DNA of 64,000 nucleotides, taken from NCBI RefSeq assembly GCF_021155775.2, contig NC_060234.1:4617283-4681282 (forward strand), in the 5' to 3' direction. A program made the position numbers and the translations under genes. Positions 24,333 through 36,500 of this stretch are shown one piece after another. A model generated the notes under the pieces. It saw only the letters and a program-made list of their open reading frames with translations. It was not told where the DNA came from and did no database searches. Within the stretch, counting starts at the first letter, position 1. Every line of letters starts with the position of its first letter. Source of the stretch: Neodiprion pinetum. Lineage: Eukaryota > Arthropoda > Insecta > Hymenoptera > Diprionidae.

Positions 24333-24345
24333 ACTAGATGGCGCC
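24333..24345 (+). promoter_or_regulatory. CTCF-like motif
   Basis: ACTAGATGGCGCC contains the full CTCF-type core CTAGATGGCGC. It lies 1.7 kb from the related motif at 22595, in the same orientation, in the gene-poor interval between the housekeeping cluster and the ADAM locus. Confidence 0.4.
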
Positions 24346-26767
24346 ACCATAACTTTTGGACTTGTCGCTGAGCTGGCGAGGCGTCGCGTGACGTCATAGC
24401 TAGCAATTTGAATCGTATTTTTCATCAATGTTTCTTTATGACGTTATCACGTCAAACTATCGTCCGTAAACCGACTTTACAGACAACCAATTTTTTTTTT
24501 TTTTTTTTTTATTATTTTAAAAATAGTGCTGAAGTCGTCCCTTCGAAAAAAGTTGACCTTGCTGCTGTTAATGGATTTGGTGCTTCACTTATCTGAAATA
24601 AAAAAATTAAAAATGACCCTTAATTATTATGAGTATATCTATCGCAGGAACTAAAATGAAGAAAAAAAAATAAAAAATGATAAAATGGCATATTGTCAAA
24701 ATTAGAAGTCGGAAAGCAGCCTGATTTTAACAACGTTTTGCCTATAAAAAAATTATAAATACTTAATGGAAAACTTTCGTTCTAGTCCCTGCGATAGCTG
24801 CCAGTGTACTCAATAACATATTTTAATTTGAGATGAATCGGTCGAGCAATTTTTTTTTAATCGATTAACATAAGACAGAAAAAAGTAGTTTCGAGATAGA
24901 CGCGTTGAAAATTTCAAGTAGGTATTTTCTCCAAAAAATTAGATTTAAACATGTACTTCCATTAATCTGCAATTCCAGTACCATACAATATCCCTTCAGT
25001 CTTCTCATACTCTTCTCTCATATTTTCACTACCAATTCAGGTAGACATCTCAGGTAGCAGCTGCTTTTCTACGAACAATAGAAGTATTCACTGACCCTTC
25101 TACGTATTTTGGCGCCGACCTTCAATGGGCTGTAAAACTTGAAATACTCTGAATATCATTACCAAATTTTCACAGTATATTCTTAAGTTACTATACTTTC
25201 GAAATATTGGAAAAAAAAATCGATTTATTGAAAATTCTAGACCGCAAGGTCCCTTTAAAAATTATTTCGAAGTAAAAATAGACTCGTCTGAAAAATTTAA
25301 AGTATCACGATTTGAAATAAGATTACGGATATTATTAACAAGAATACGCAGATATCAAATTATATGAAAATTCACATAAAATTCTAAGAATCATCTAATT
25401 TTTGAAAATTCATGCGTCCGTTTTTGTTTGTCTATTTTTTTCACGGAAATTGTGGAAGGCTGAAAATGTTTGTAGCGGCCGAAATTTCGTTCGGATTGGC
25501 TGAACAGTTCTTTTATAATTCCAAATAGTACATTTCTTGTGTAAGTAATACATATCTATAATACCTATAAGTAAAAATTAATTTACTCGAACGGATGAAG
25601 ACATTTGAAACGCAATATTCGATACAAAGAAATCATTTTAATGTAATTTTCATTCATGAAAAAGCATACAGATGTAACTAACGAATCATTGTAAACGCAT
25701 TATTTGTTATACGCATGTAATATGATAATATAGTAACGAGAGTAATAGCTAGAAATATAAATTGTGTGACGGTGTCTTTGGTATCAAGAAATTATGATAC
25801 ATCATACGAATATTAGCACTTGTTATTACAAAAAACTGAATATAATGCTATAATAATATAGTAAAATAGTACAATAGTTTGTACCCGTTGCAAAAACATA
25901 CACATTATGTAATAGTTAGACTAGAGGCAAAACGTAAAAGAATTTTGTCTTTGAATTTAAATGCTCCCTTATTTCGGATCGCTGATTTACACTGGATGAT
26001 AGCAAAAGTAATAATTGGTAATTAAAGACTGGTGTTAAATTATTATACGATTCTTTGACGAAAGAAAAATCGTAACAAATAATACAACCCAGCACCCGAT
26101 TAACGCAATCTAATATGCACCAATTACAGGATTTTCTCTTCCTTTTCTATTCACACGCTGTAACGAACATTCTATGAGTATATTGGCGTTGCATTGTGGC
26201 GCTTGAAATTGAAGAGTTTGAAATTTTTATTCAATTTCATAAAATAGCATATTATTCTTAACTATATTAACAGGAGTTATCTTTTATTATCAAATCACTG
26301 GTTGAACAATATTTTGCCCTATTCTAATACATCAGTGTCATTTTTCATATTTTCTTAAAAAAATTATTACGCGTTTAATAAATCATGACGGCAATAATTT
26401 TTTTTTTTTTTCTGTTCATAGACGTATAACATTGCAGACGGAATGTGGGTAATTAGTTTGTCCGTGTGATGTTCAACAATGATGAATTAATCGCATTGTG
26501 AGTTTGATTTTTAATATCAAATCCTGTAGTCATATGCATAGTATACTTTTAGTTTCATAAATTTTTATCCCGTGCTCTTAATTTTATGTAGATTTCGCAA
26601 TTTAAATAAAATGCATGGCATGAATACTAGTATTATTACTTGATAAACTCAACGATCCTATAATTACTAAAAGACTTTTCAAGGCAGTGTATAGTTTTTG
26701 AAAGCGACTTATGTTAAAACTCATGTGAACCTACGTCATATAAAAATGTATGTACACATACGTGTAG

Positions 26768-26828
26768 TATATATATATCTATATATATATATATATGTAT
26801 ATATATATACGATATATATATGTGTGTA
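26768..26828. repeat. AT/TATG microsatellite
   Basis: Nearly continuous TA dinucleotides, interrupted by GTA and CGA, pass into TGTG/TATG repeats. It is flanked by ACACATACG and CACATACG motifs. Confidence 0.8.
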
Positions 26829-28079
26829 TGTATGTATAGCTACACATACGCTACACGTACTTTGCGTCATATGGTAATTTATAACTTAGCTTAACGTCCA
26901 CACAAAGGTACGTTTTTATCAAATTTCACTTAATTCTATATCCGTACATATCAACATATATACAAAAAATCAGTCAAATAAATTACACTCTCTGCCCTCG
27001 TTGGATAGCTGCTTATATTCCAAAATTCCTTACATCGTATATTTGTATCTTTTCTAATTCACGAAAGCTGTATCTGTGACTGTTAAGATAATATTATACA
27101 TACAATCGATTTTGTTTTTCAAATTCTAACGGGTTAAATAATTATTTAATGCTTTTAGGCGATGATGTATGTATTACATACGTTGTATACTATACTGAAC
27201 TTTGCTATAATTTGATTGAATCAAAAATTCATTAATATTTAATATCCCTGTTGAATTTAATTCTAATATCATCGATCGATACATTATCTCGAAAATACAA
27301 TATTTCTTCGTGTTTGATTTTTTTTTTTTCATTTCATTTGTCAAACTCCTTTTCCCAGTAAGATTTGGTCTTGCCTAAAAAAACTGCTCTATTATAATAT
27401 TACAACAAACATTTAATTTCTTGTGTATCACAGAATACAATAATCTTCATCTTTTTTATTTGAATATTGAAGTTGCGAAAATAGATTTAAAATTTTCTAT
27501 CATTTTTTTTTTTTTAACTCTCTCTTACATAAAGGCCTTAATTAAGTATATATTTTTTTTATTTTTATCAATTCATCAGGACTTTGAATACTTTGGAAAA
27601 ACATTTCGTTTTCTTTTACCAAAATATCGAATTTATACATATTATATTATTATATACACGCTTTATACGAATATTTAAACTTAATTTTTTTAATTAAATT
27701 AACATCCTAGCTTATATATCTATTTACGAAATAAGATTTTACGTTTTGGTACTAAAACTTTTATACGATCGTCTTACCAAGTATAAATAGCACATCCTTT
27801 CCTAGCAGCCGAAACCAAACTCTCGTTTGAAATTAATAAAAAATATTTCATGCCGCGACTGCCATTAAGGGATAACGATTAGTATTCAAAAATCGTTTAC
27901 TCCATCATTTTTTCGTTTATTCTCTTTCTTAGTCAAATTGTTGTCAGACGAACTTGGAAAATATCCGAAAATTTTAAACAGCGTTAGGTTTGTAAAATTA
28001 GTATGAAATTTTACAGCACAGCATGCGTTCTTGTGAACGAAAAAACGTCTTTTCAGTGAATCTCAACTTCATATTGTAT

Positions 28080-30846
28080 TCACTTTTTTGCACTACTGCT
28101 TCGACCAACGTCAATGGTCTTACCGACGGCACTTTTTTTACCAATCGCCGACATAGTTCTCGTAGGATTAGTATTTTTGTTTATTTCAAACCTCTGCTGC
28201 AATGAGGCAACGTTCGATTTACTACCAGCAGCTTTTTGAACGGGATTTACTTTAGTCGTTTCGCCACCGACCTTCGCCTCATTTTTCGCCGATGTTTTCG
28301 TTTGCAAGGCAGTTTTATTCGCCGTACTTTCCTTAGCCGATAGAGATTTAGCTATACTCGTATTACCAGTCGGCGATTTTTTCTTATCGACAAGACTAGC
28401 AGACTTCATCAATATGGCTGTTGGTTTTGGTGGCGTAGTCGGTGTTTTTACACTCCTTGTCATCGTCGGTGTTTTTACAATATTTTTCATTGTCCCGGTC
28501 ATGGCTTTAGGATTGTTGCCTAGGACATCCGGCGACTTCGTCATATTCTGGCTAGAGTTTGAACAGCTTGAAACTAGGTCAGGACTATTTGTAGCGGTCA
28601 AATTTAGCGCCGAACTCTTTGGACTTGACGAAGTACTCTTCAACGACATCGTACTCAAATTTGAGCTAGATCCATTTTTATTCAAATTATTTGACGACCT
28701 GTTTAAATTTGTATTAGATTTGTTCAAGCTCGGGTTAGACTTGTTCAAACTTCCGCTTTGCTTACTAGATTTCAAACTGGTCTCCGATCCCTGCCTGGAG
28801 GTCTTTAGGCTCGTGTCAGACCCTTGCCTTGTGGGCTTGAGGCTTGATTCCGTGGCACCCTGTTTACCAGTCTTAGTATTCGAATCAAGCATCTGTTTCG
28901 ACGTAAACGGTTTGCCAAGATTAGGCGGAGTCTTTGTCCTGTTCAACGGGGGCTTGGCGGGTATTTTAGATTCTTCTTTTTTCTCATCTTTCTTCAAGCT
29001 CGTGGCCAAAGATGCCATCGTTTTATTCGTAGTAGTGGAAAATGGTTTGAAATTAAGATTACCATCACTCGGTTTCATTCCGAGCTGTTTGGACATCTCA
29101 TCGTTGATATTTGGGTTGTTAGAATTCAGGGTGGTTAACTTGCTCTTGCACACGCTCTTAGAATCCTTCTCAATCAGCTGCGCCTTCGGTTTATCAGAAT
29201 CTTTCTTATCCTCAGACTGAGGCACGTTCACTGCCGATGGATTTAGGTAGCCAGAGCTGGTCGTCGAACTTGCAGAATTGAATTTACTCGAAGGCGAAGT
29301 TGAGTAGATACTACCCGGGGCTTTGTAGTGACTCGAATTAATATAAGTTCCCAACGAGCTGTTTGACCCGAGATTTTCTGAGTTCTTGTCCATCTCTTCC
29401 TTCTCTTTTTTCTTTCTCGCAAGCGTCGACGTCGAGTAAATAGAGTCAAAATTTCTGTTAGATATTTCGGAAACAATTTCGGACAGCAGTCCCATCGAAT
29501 CAGCGCTGCTTCCCGACTTCGGTGAGGTTTCCAAGGGTTTCGGTGACTTGTACTCATTCTGTATAACGGGCAGTTGGGGTTCAACTTTATTGCGACTTTT
29601 TTCAGGCACTGATTCTTCTATCACCGCATAAATATTGTCACTGGACGGAGATTCTTCCATTATTTTACCAAGCGAAGGCTCGTTCATCAGATTCATGCAG
29701 TCGTCGTAAGCGTTGTCTTGGACACTTGGAGCGCTTTTTATCGGCGGATTTTGGTAGCCTGGTAATCCGGGAATCTTTACACCCGTTTCCGAGATCTTTT
29801 CATTCGAAGGCATTCTCGGCGGTCCCGGAGGAGGTGAAGTTGGTCTAGTGCTGGCCGGTATGCTGGTGGGTCTTTTTGCAGCATTGGCTTGTCTCATCGA
29901 GCCAAAAGTGTGAATGGCAGGTTTTGCAGTGATTTTGCTGTCTCTCATGGACTGTGCTCGCATAACTACAGCCTTCTTTTCTTCCCCGTCAACCTCGGAA
30001 TGAACAACCGGGATGGCAGGTGTCGATATTTCGATTTCCTTTTGAGGTATGGGATTGGAAATCTCCAAGTTCCTCAGTATCTCCTTATCGATCACTTTGT
30101 TCGCCTTGTGGTGTTGATTTCTCGGGAGCGTATTTGTGTTCTTATCCTCTTTCTGAGCTGGTTGTGAGTTTGACCTCATAATACTAGAGTTTGGACGCAA
30201 TATGGAAGCTATTCGATTCAGAGCGCTTCCCTTCTCTGGTTTCTTTTCCGTTTCCGGTAATATCACATTTGTCAAGGGAGTGCTGTTCGGCCTTGGCGGT
30301 TTCGGAGGAATCGACGTTGATGTTATAGTTAGAATCTCGGGTGTCACTTTTACCGGTATATCAGGAGCTGGTCTGCTCGGAACTTTAGGACCGATTATTT
30401 CTACGGACGTACAAGTCGTTGTCGATAGTACAGGGCTGCTTATCAATGGTCTGGCGTTGCAGCCCGGATTCAATGGAGGAAGAGCTGGGGCGATTGAAAT
30501 TTGATTGGCGTGGACAACACCGCTGGACAGCGTACTTCTCAGGGTGTTACTTCGCTGGGCTAATTTAACGTTAGTCTTTATAGCTACTGTCGGAACGGTC
30601 GGCGGCGGAGGCGCAGGTTTCGACGGTTCGGCAAGCTTGGGTAGATTCTGGATCGGGGTAATTGTGTACCCCTTAAACTGACCAAATAGATTATTGTTGA
30701 ATCGCTCGTCTCTCTCTGCTTTTGGCAGCAGGCTCGCACAGGCTGAATCCTGGCTGAGAGTAGAGTCGATCGTCTCAATGTTTCGGGGTATGGGACTCGA
30801 ACGTTCGATCGTCTTGATAGACAGGGTGTTGGCAGCTCGTTCGACC
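28080..30846 (-). CDS. Large Pro/Ser-rich exon; probable alternative long cytoplasmic tail of the ADAM gene
   Basis: One exon begins at a clear acceptor (TTTCAG then GGTCGAACGAG) and stays open for 921 codons plus one leading base to TGA at 28080-28082. No folded domain is visible. It is rich in Ser, Lys, Pro, Thr and Asn. Proline motifs of the SH3-ligand type occur (IPPKPPRP, IPAKPPLNRTKTPP, TPPKPTAI), as do tyrosine motifs (NIYAVIEE, SIYSTST, SIYSTSP). A Ser/Asn repeat tract has four LNKSN-like units. ADAM12/19-type proteins are known to carry proline-rich SH3-binding tails. The phase (two bases needed before it) fits a candidate donor at 34202 just after the ADAM transmembrane helix, giving Ala-Val-Glu-Arg at the joint. 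Strand and position also fit. An independent gene is possible, but no start exon for one is seen. Confidence 0.6.
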
Positions 30847-31938
30847 CTGAAATTTCAAGCAATTGTTAAGCGAGGATGTTGTCGGGGTAAAAAGCGTGAT
30901 AATGAAGTAACTACAACAGTTTTCAAAGTACGGACGATTGTACTGTAATGAATAAACGAATGAACAACTGGAATACAGCCAGCGAGCATGATGCTAAACT
31001 AATAACTGTATTTCAGCTAACATTCAAACCATTTAAACAAACTTCATATCTGACTTTACAAGTATAATATGTAAAATCGTATGCTGCATATCAATTATTA
31101 TCTGAATTGAACCTGTACCAACATCATGATAATCAACCTATTCAACCAAATAATTAAATCTATCTATCTATTTATAAACATAACAAGAGTAAGATTCACA
31201 AACAATATTTTAATACACAAGCATGCACGGTTCTCTAAAGAGCTGGGTATAGTTAGTAAAAGATTAGAAAGTTATTAGCAAGCAATGGAAAAAGGAAGAA
31301 TGTCAAATTATGAGAAAAACAGAACGGGTTTTACATAAGTACTATTTTTTTTTTTTTTTATTTATTATTATTATTATGCATACAAAAGTACAGACTGTCC
31401 ATAGCAATATACATGCTTAAATAATTAAGTATCATCATCATCATCATCATCCTTCACTGCATTGAATCACTGAAAACTGAGTGTGAGTACGCCAGCTTCC
31501 AGCAAGGATCAGTCGATTATCTCATTTTCTCTCAATTGCAAGTTCATGTTGCCTGAGTTTGTTAATTTGAGGGTAGAAAGAAAAAGGAACCAACGGTGCT
31601 CGATATTAGAAAATTAATCGAATTTATGTCTTCTTTCGATAGAGCAATTCGAAAACAAAATTGAACTCTCTAATGCCTAATATGAGTTCAATAACTGAAA
31701 TTATTGAAGGAGAATTTTATCATAAGAATCAACTTTGTTTAGGTTAAACATGCCCATGCAACTACATCTGTGAAAATAATAAAGTTAGAACAAGGCGAAA
31801 TGAATTTCCATTGTTTAAATTTAAATCAAATGCTGGTTAGCTAATTTACGAAGTGCGGTTCAAAATTCATGCATTTGATGCACGTATTAACCATTTGTTT
31901 ATTTCATATTGACAATATATCACCAATTTAATTTATTT

Positions 31939-31993
<55 letters not shown>

Positions 31994-33507
31994 GCTAAGA
32001 CTAAAAATAAAATATACTAAAACATATTTGTTCTCATCTTTGTTGTTTAATTTCCATCTTTTTGTTCTTCTCTGTTCATGCAAACAATAATTCATGCGAC
32101 GAACGATGCTAATATCATTTGCAAATGTGAGATTCGTTTACTATGCTTCATGAAATTGACGAATAACTACACTTTATCCTAATAGTATATTAAATTTATA
32201 CAAAGTGCAAATCAGCGGTAACTGATGATGGCGAAATAATATTAGTTTCTATTACCTAATTAGTAAAATGAGATAAAATTAATCATATTTGTCAAAATAA
32301 AGAAGAGAGTATCACTATTAAAAACATACTTGTGTTATTGCGGATAAAGCATAGTATCGTTCATCAAAATGTGGTTTTCGTAATATTAAAAACCAGCCAA
32401 AATTGAATATTTTAAATTCTAGTCTTACATAACGAACTTACCACACTAAACATGTTAGCCAATAGACTCTACATTGTCCAGCAGGTAAGAGAGAATAACA
32501 AAGCGTACGACACGATACTACGATCAAGATCAAATCAACTAAGTATTTTGCTAACAATATGACTTTCCAAATATTGCATGTTTAAAAAAATAAAATTTCA
32601 TAAAAATATTGTCAATTATAGATTAATAGTTCTAATGATATTCTAGGAATTGAATCAAATTGGAATCACGATTAATAGAGTGTATATGTTGCAACAATAA
32701 ACTTAAAATTCACGAATACACAAAACGAGAAGTGAAAAAAAAAAAAAAAAAAAATTAAATTATAAATTGAAGAAAAGAGAATAAACAAAATGTTAAAATC
32801 ATGGTTTCTAGGCCACAAATAAAGAGCTTATTACAATACACAGATAATTTGTTCTTTGCCAGTCTGACGTCCCGATTTTGAGCATTTGTCCTCATATAAA
32901 GGTATCACTAGAGATACATATGTCATGTAGTATATAAATTGTGACTTGATTGATTACATTTATAATAATTGATATGCAACTAGATATATATATATATATA
33001 TTATTTCAATATACCGCAGCTGTTAAAACAGCTGGTACTCAGTTCGACTGTTTAATATTAATAAATATTATCTCCCGCAACTTAAAACCACCACCACACA
33101 GCACTGCCCCCCTGTAATGTAATGCATAAATCACAAAGCTTTAAGAGTTCTCAAACAGTTATGATCCATGCACTAGATTTTCTAACTGTTATATGTAAAA
33201 ATATATCTTAAAGATGTGAGTATTTGAGATCGTATGTAAGGATATTTCCTAATCCATTATAGAAAAAATTACTATCGGTCTCTAATTGTAGTGAGAAATT
33301 TTTTTTTTTAATATCAAGGATTTAAGTGAGCTCTCCCGTTAAATGTCCAGCTTCTGAAATTACAGATATTAAGCAACAAATTTTATACACGAAAATCGTG
33401 TCAGGTATCAAACCTGATACACGAAACATAAATTATTACCAAAGTCGGCCAAAGTGAGACAGGTTGAAAGTTTGAGCAGGAAATGTCGGAACAAAAACTG
33501 AGATATT
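30847..33507. other. Putative intron / spacer with microsatellites
   Basis: 2.7 kb of AT-rich sequence between the long-tail exon and the short-tail stop codon. I find no conserved exon. It holds a CAT repeat near 31430, an ACT repeat at 31940-31993, an A-tract near 32740 and a TA repeat near 32987. If the long-tail isoform exists this is intron; the short-tail 3' UTR would also lie at its right end. Confidence 0.45.
31940..31993. repeat. (ACT)18 microsatellite
   Basis: Eighteen uninterrupted ACT units followed by one variant (GCT). It lies in the putative intron before the long-tail exon. Confidence 0.95.
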
Positions 33508-36500
33508 TTAATTCCATAATTTCGGTTTAAGATTTTGAGGTGGAGCAGGTGGGGGAGGAGCCTTTTTATTGTAAAACAGTACGGTCGATTTTGGTGTTGG
33601 ATTGGATACGTTGGTATCCGATGTGTTTGGAGTAATGCCAGAAGTGCTACAGGGGCTTTCTGTCAAATGTTGAAACTTAAGCTCAGTCTTAACTTTAAGA
33701 CCTTTGAAATTTTTCGACGGTCTTCTTTGAAAGTTTTGTATCTGTTCGGATATTTTCGTACCTAATTCCTTCTTTGGTGCTGGGAGAATTTCGGTTTTAT
33801 ATTTTTTAACACCGCCGGGCATAGCGAGAAATTCCTGAGGATGGATGAACTCCAGTTTCAGATCATTATTCAAAGGCGTTGATTTCTGAACTTCGATATT
33901 ACTGCTGCAGCCCATGACGTCAGGATTAGTACTCGATACCAAATCAGTCTTTGTTATTTGCAAATGAAGTTTGTTAGGCTCGTTATCGCTAATAGTGAAA
34001 ATTTTATGGTCCTTTCCGTCTTGACTCGGCCCAGTTTTCGTTCTATCAGTCAAAAACTGAGGTACTAATTTCCTCAACAGATTAGCACTGCTCATACAAT
34101 TACTCAAGCTTACACTTATACTCGGACCAATGTAATCGGTATGAAGTTGGCGCTTAGGCGGGTTACGCTTCAACTTAAAGCAATTTAGATTAGGTACGTA
34201 CGCTGATGTAGCGCCTTTCTTCCACTTATATCTTCCGCTGTGCCTGGACCATACGAATAATCCTATCAGCACCAAGACGGGCACGATACCGAAGAAAATA
34301 ACGTACAGCGATATTAAGAAGTCTCTTCGTGCTGTAATTGAAAAAGAAAATTTGGGTTTTACGAGTTAATGTTTTACAAATTATGCCCAAGGCTTAGCTC
34401 TGAAATTTTTTCAACATAACCGCTTTAAACAAACAAGTACAGAGGCATAAAAATAATAAAAATGACTTACCGTTCGGATCTTCAGCAGGACCGCTATCGA
34501 TGGAACCGCCAACGCCAGTCTCGTCACATCTGGGCGGTTGAAATCCTAGGCGACAGTGACAGTGGCCCTGACTATTACAAACCCCATTCCCACTGCAATT
34601 ATTTGGACAAGCATCGCTGCCAGCAGGTGAAGTAAGTCTCATCGCCGCGACGGGCATACACTTTTGGTTAACGCACATCTGATTGTCGTGAAATAAAAAT
34701 AATTTGATAGTATCGGCGACGCTAGAGTAATAAACGATTTTTTCAAACTTCTATAAGTTTGGCTCATATTTACCTTTCCAGTGCCACATTTAGCTCCGTC
34801 TGGCACAAGACCAGGGTCAACTTCGTTCAACCCTAGATCAACAATCGCTGTTCGACAAGGTATAATTTGGCCACCACTGTTCAAAAAGGAATGACTGAGA
34901 ATAGCGACCGTTTCCATGCCAAATTCAAGTCGTTCGTTGAGATGCTTACAGTGAAGCATGCCGCAGAGACTATCTCTGTAAATGGAAAATCATCATCGTT
35001 TAATCGCTTTTGTGTTTTGCCTTGCGAATGGAACAGCAAGTGAAATAAGATTACACCACCTCGAAACTTATGGTAGAAACTAATTTTACAACATAGTGTT
35101 TGTTCAAAATTCTACAGGAATGCGAGCGAGTCCGAAAATCGTGGATATTCGTTGATGATTTGTGTTTTTTATACACCTTCAAACCAAGTACTAAGAGCTT
35201 CCTGAGAAGCAGAGTGTTTTTTACATAAGAGGTAAAGTTGACCGAATCTTCAATATCAACATTCATCTAAGCTCCCACAATGCCGTAATCACTTAATTAA
35301 CAAGATAACTGAAAACTCTGATCAATATAATTAACTCACACGTCATTGCACCTGATGTAAGTATCGTTGACTCTGTTATACCCGCAGTTACCGTACTTCG
35401 ATCCCTTGTTATTCATGACGTAGCACTGCGAGTCGGAGGAAGAGCCTGAGGGTCCCCACAAAAGTTTGCACTGATCATTGCGAGTCCTACAAGTACCTTG
35501 ATAACAGAAAGCTTTTCCATCGCTGCAAGTTTCTCCGTCAATTTTATATACATCAGAGGGGCAAAATTCGCTCTGACCCGAACAATATTCTGGTAAGTCG
35601 CACTCGTGTTCAGCCGAACGGCATTCCATTCCCGCAGCTTTGGGTCTGCATGTATTGAAATCGCAACATTCTCCTGTAGCGCAGCTCGCGTTGGCATGAA
35701 GCATGCAAGAGGTAGCGTTGCAGCAAGGATTGTCGCAGTTTTCTTCCAACCCGCAATCGCACTGTTCTCCAGGCTCGACGAAACCGTTCCCGCACATCGA
35801 ACTGCCGAAAAGTTTCTCCGGCTTATTTCTCAGGCAGTAATCCATACCGTGCTCGAAAGCGAGAGCCAGGTATTCCAGCGAACAAGAAGACCAGTGTGTG
35901 GGTCCTGTCGATCCACTGGAAGGAGCCATTATGCATCTATCCTCCGGACAGCTGCACTCAAGTGTGTCGTGCTCCATGCCAAAATTGTGCCCCATCTCAT
36001 GGGCGATTGTAGCCGCTACCAGACCGATGACATTGGAATGGTCCATCGAAACACCACCAGAAAATTCAAAAGTACAGATCGGACCTTTCAGAGCCTTGCC
36101 CACAACTCCGCCTTCAAATTCTACTTTCCTGTACGTCAAGAAAGAAAACTCGTTGAAAATAAATAGAACCATAAAAAGGTATTCAACTATTTTATCATCT
36201 CTGATATATTTTATAGCGTCACTCACGTCAAAAGCTGCGCGTTGTCATTGGGTATGTTTCTGACCAAATGCTCTCTGCGGTATTTCAGAAAGTTGGACAG
36301 AGTCGTCTCACCATTTGACGAAAGCGTAATTTCATCTACTTCCGTCCAAACTTCGATACCCACCAAAGCGATGAAAATATTTAAAGGCGAGTACAGCTGA
36401 AAAACACATGATTACACATTATTGTGTGATATCAATAGTTTACGGTCCGTATTCATTTATATAAAAACCAAAAAAAAAGAATTATATGTATACATAGATA

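Larger units (their letters stand above)
22451..28079. other. Gene-poor interval between SUPT3H and the ADAM locus
   Basis: No coding gene can be supported in 5.6 kb. The first 600 bp must include the SUPT3H promoter. A more CpG-rich patch lies at about 22860-22980. Contents called separately are CTCF-like motifs at 22595 and 24333, a SINE-like element at 23440-23706, a short inverted repeat at 24040-24250 and an AT microsatellite near 26768. A T-tract of about 22 lies near 24489. The remainder (24.6-28 kb) is AT-rich sequence, presumably 3' flank or UTR of the tail exon at its right end. Confidence 0.5.

Noticed and set aside
28414..29220. 268-codon open frame on the plus strand
   Set aside because: It is the antisense of the long Ser/Pro-rich tail exon; its Val/Leu/Phe-rich sequence is what the reverse of Lys/Ser/Asn codons gives. 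No splice context or domain.
35606..36166. 186-codon open frame on plus strand, repeated at 42023-42583
   Set aside because: Antisense shadow of the nearly identical ADAM central exons; its duplication only reflects that of the real exon.
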